A stretch of DNA of 64,000 nt. It comes from Ophiura sarsii. Taxonomy: Eukaryota; Echinodermata; Ophiuroidea; Amphilepidida; Ophiuridae. The DNA lies in the NCBI GenBank assembly GCA_035610835.1, contig CM069442.1:65808654-65872653 (forward strand), written 5' to 3'. The notes under the pieces are model-generated. The model was not told the DNA's origin. It was given only the letters and a program-made list of their open reading frames with translations, and did not search any database. Below, piece after piece: positions 61,770-64,000 of this stretch. Both the position numbers and the translations under genes were made by a program. Position 1 is the stretch's first letter; each line of letters starts with the position of its first letter.

Positions 61770-61773
61770 TTAA

Positions 61774-64000
61774 TGCCAAATACTAGCATTGACATTAAAA
61801 ATGGAATTGTATCAAATATACAGCAATACAAAATCATGAAATATTTGGGGAGGGGGGGGGGGGGGGGGTGGTGGTAGTTGTATAAACTTTGGTTGAGTTG
61901 TGGCAGTTTGACACACATACACAAAATGAGAAGGTACAATGTATATCCATGTGAGTAAGTGCTGTAGCCACATGGTGACATCACCATCCTGATAAGCAAA
62001 CTGGACTTTAGAGACGAATAAGACGATCCGCATTTATACAGTGAGTATGCTGTTTCAATTTCATGCAGCCATAAGAGACAGAGATGATGAAGATTTGAGT
62101 TTTAATAAGGTTATTTGAATATATTTCAATGATTCAGCCACAATGGTTCAAACCTGCACAGGTGGGGATATCTCATTCCAAGTCCAATCTTAAATTGAGC
62201 TAAAAGTGGAAACAACTTTGCTGGCATAAATGTTTGCATGCATTAATTTTGTGTGCAGTAATCTTTATATGTCAAATTTGTTAACAATTTTGTTTGTTGA
62301 TTAATTTGTGATTTAAATTATTGAACATAGACCTATACTTACAAACTTATTTGGCTAATTTTATATTATGTTTTTATAATGGTACACAAAAAGTGCAACA
62401 TTTATGGGACAAAAATATTTAAGGCTGTAAAACCACCTGGATTTGTACGTAAACACAGAGAGGGTAATAGATTCATTTGGTGCAAATTTCTGTATTTGCT
62501 GTGGGTTTTCTATGACACATATATGTTGCAAATGGTAGAATACGGTAACTTGAGATACCATATAGTCATCTTCAAGTCTCTCTCTGTAGAATTAAAAAGT
62601 AGGGCAGTTGGGGTTTTTGTGACGGGTATTTGTCTCTTTGCTTTCAGCCACTGTGATGTAAAAATAATGTTTTTAGGGTACGGTAATATTAGAACTCATA
62701 TTAATGGAGAGACACACTCTGTAAATACGCAATTCTTTGGGAGTTATTTTAAGACGGGAGTTATTTGGAGGCGGTTAAGCGTTCATTTTTCACCGCTAAG
62801 GGGGATTTTAAAGATTCATGGAAATGGGTACAGATGAAGGGAGGATAGTTTTTTACATATGGAGCTGATTTTTATGTTGGGTTTTGAAATAGAGATGCTT
62901 AAAATGACAAGTAAAATGAGGTCAGGTTGCTATGTAACCAGAACATGTTTTATAGAACAGAGTTTTATGAAATGATATTTAGGGGAATTGATTTGCCTAT
63001 GAGTAGCATACTATAGTTTCAGTGAGTAATGTTTTAATTGCAAAATGTGTTACATATCAATTTTTGGTTCTAGAATGTTCTTTCTATGCTATACATGTAG
63101 TGATGAAATGTGCATATTACAATATTAGGTGAATCAATGTGACCAAAGCATACCATTTATGTTGTTTTCAAAGTGCAAACAAAGGTGAATCATTTGTTAA
63201 AATCAAGATGCCCGTTTTAAAATTCTGAAAATGGAAAAAAGTTAAACGGGTCAGGTTACGTTTAAGCTGAAGCTGAATATTTTGAGTGTGAAACTTTACA
63301 AAAGAGGAACAGTGGTTGAGATGACGAATATTATGTCAATAGTATAGTGCTCTTGAGAGTAATTGTGGTAAACAGCGCACCAATTTTCACTCAAACTAAT
63401 AGCTCCAGTTTGGAGGAGTGAAGTCCGCAAATATCACGTCTCAGAGATGATAATATCCAAGCAACCAATTGGAACGAAGGATTCTCACGAAAACATTAGA
63501 AACGAGAAAAAAAAATGAGTACCATCTTTGAAACAAGAGAATCCCACTTCATATCAAGGACATGTTCTATATAGCCTGAATCATACCTAGGTGGTGGTAT
63601 GAAAGGTATCAAATGCTTGGAGGGTAAATACGTGGTGTATATCGGCCTGACCTAGTCTATTGTGTCCAGGTGCCCTCAGTCAGAACTGACCAAACAGACT
63701 GGGTATTGGTCATAATGGTCGTAAGTTGCCCGTGGGATTACGACGACGGATGCATTGTACACCTGGTATCCGAAAGGGTCGGTTGATTGGTACAGTCACA
63801 CTTACGAGTTTTACACCAAACAGGTTCAGCCATCACCGAACACTTGCAGTGTGAAGTATTCGTAATTGTAGCAACCCTTCAAGTTGAAATATCGTTCATG
63901 GATTTATACCAGTGATGCTAACCAATACTTCGGGTAGCTGAAGCTGGAATTGGTACAGTGTGAGGATAATTTACTTTGTTAAAAGAGAATCTAGAGTTGA
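61774..64000. other. Mostly unique sequence, no recognised gene
   Basis: A poly-G tract lies at about 61851-61869. Sequence from about 63400 to the end is more GC-balanced. No splice-bounded conserved frame was identified. Confidence 0.45.
62379..62837 (+). CDS. Unrecognised open frame, 152 residues (doubtful)
   Basis: The longest frame outside repeats and the transposase. It has several aromatic-rich hydrophobic stretches but no signature I recognise, no clear promoter, and no splice context. In AT-rich DNA a chance frame of this length is possible. Listed only so that it is not overlooked. Confidence 0.12.
   Translation: MVHKKCNIYGTKIFKAVKPPGFVRKHREGNRFIWCKFLYLLWVFYDTYMLQMVEYGNLRYHIVIFKSLSVELKSRAVGVFVTGICLFAFSHCDVKIMFLGYGNIRTHINGETHSVNTQFFGSYFKTGVIWRRLSVHFSPLRGILKIHGNGYR

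Overview
The window looks like intergenic or large-intron DNA from an animal. It is AT-rich, has no bacterial-style operons, is full of short inverted-repeat transposons, tandem repeats, poly-G tracts and tRNA-derived SINE heads, and its only long ORF is a piggyBac transposase with a recognisable spliceosomal intron. The palindromic octamers TAGGCCTA and TACATGTA are strongly over-represented. I take the source to be a marine invertebrate, possibly an echinoderm or other non-chordate deuterostome; that is inference from repeat style, not from a host gene. No convincing host protein-coding gene was recognised.

Region by region: (1) 601-14860 is a short minisatellite split by what reads as one 14.1-kb insertion (719-14826). 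It is bounded by near-identical inverted ends and filled with satellites and nested inverted-repeat elements. (2) 14.86-39.3 kb is mostly unique sequence with a few tandem repeats, SINE fragments and two 344-bp TTAA-flanked MITEs. (3) 39.3-42.6 kb holds a hAT-like MITE followed by a 3.07-kb foldback element with about 540-bp inverted arms and two nested MITEs. (4) 42.6-50.5 kb is unique sequence with tandem repeats, two inverted-repeat elements, a cluster of 20-bp palindromes and a 109-nt near-perfect hairpin. (5) 50560-56220 is a TTAA-flanked MITE directly abutting a complete 5.4-kb piggyBac element. (6) 56.2-64 kb is unique sequence with one textbook hAT-like MITE (8-bp target duplication) and one further TTAA-flanked element.

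The best-supported functional unit is the piggyBac element at 50803-56216. It has TTAA target duplications, CCCTAACCC ends, and arrays of a paired-ATCCAACA motif at both ends with asymmetric spacing from the tips. It also has a TATA box with five upstream CTTTCCCGCC-type repeats, one intron, and an intact transposase with D/D/D catalytic residues and a C-terminal zinc-binding domain. It looks structurally autonomous. At least four unrelated TTAA-flanked families lie in 64 kb, so TTAA-specific transposition has shaped this locus repeatedly.
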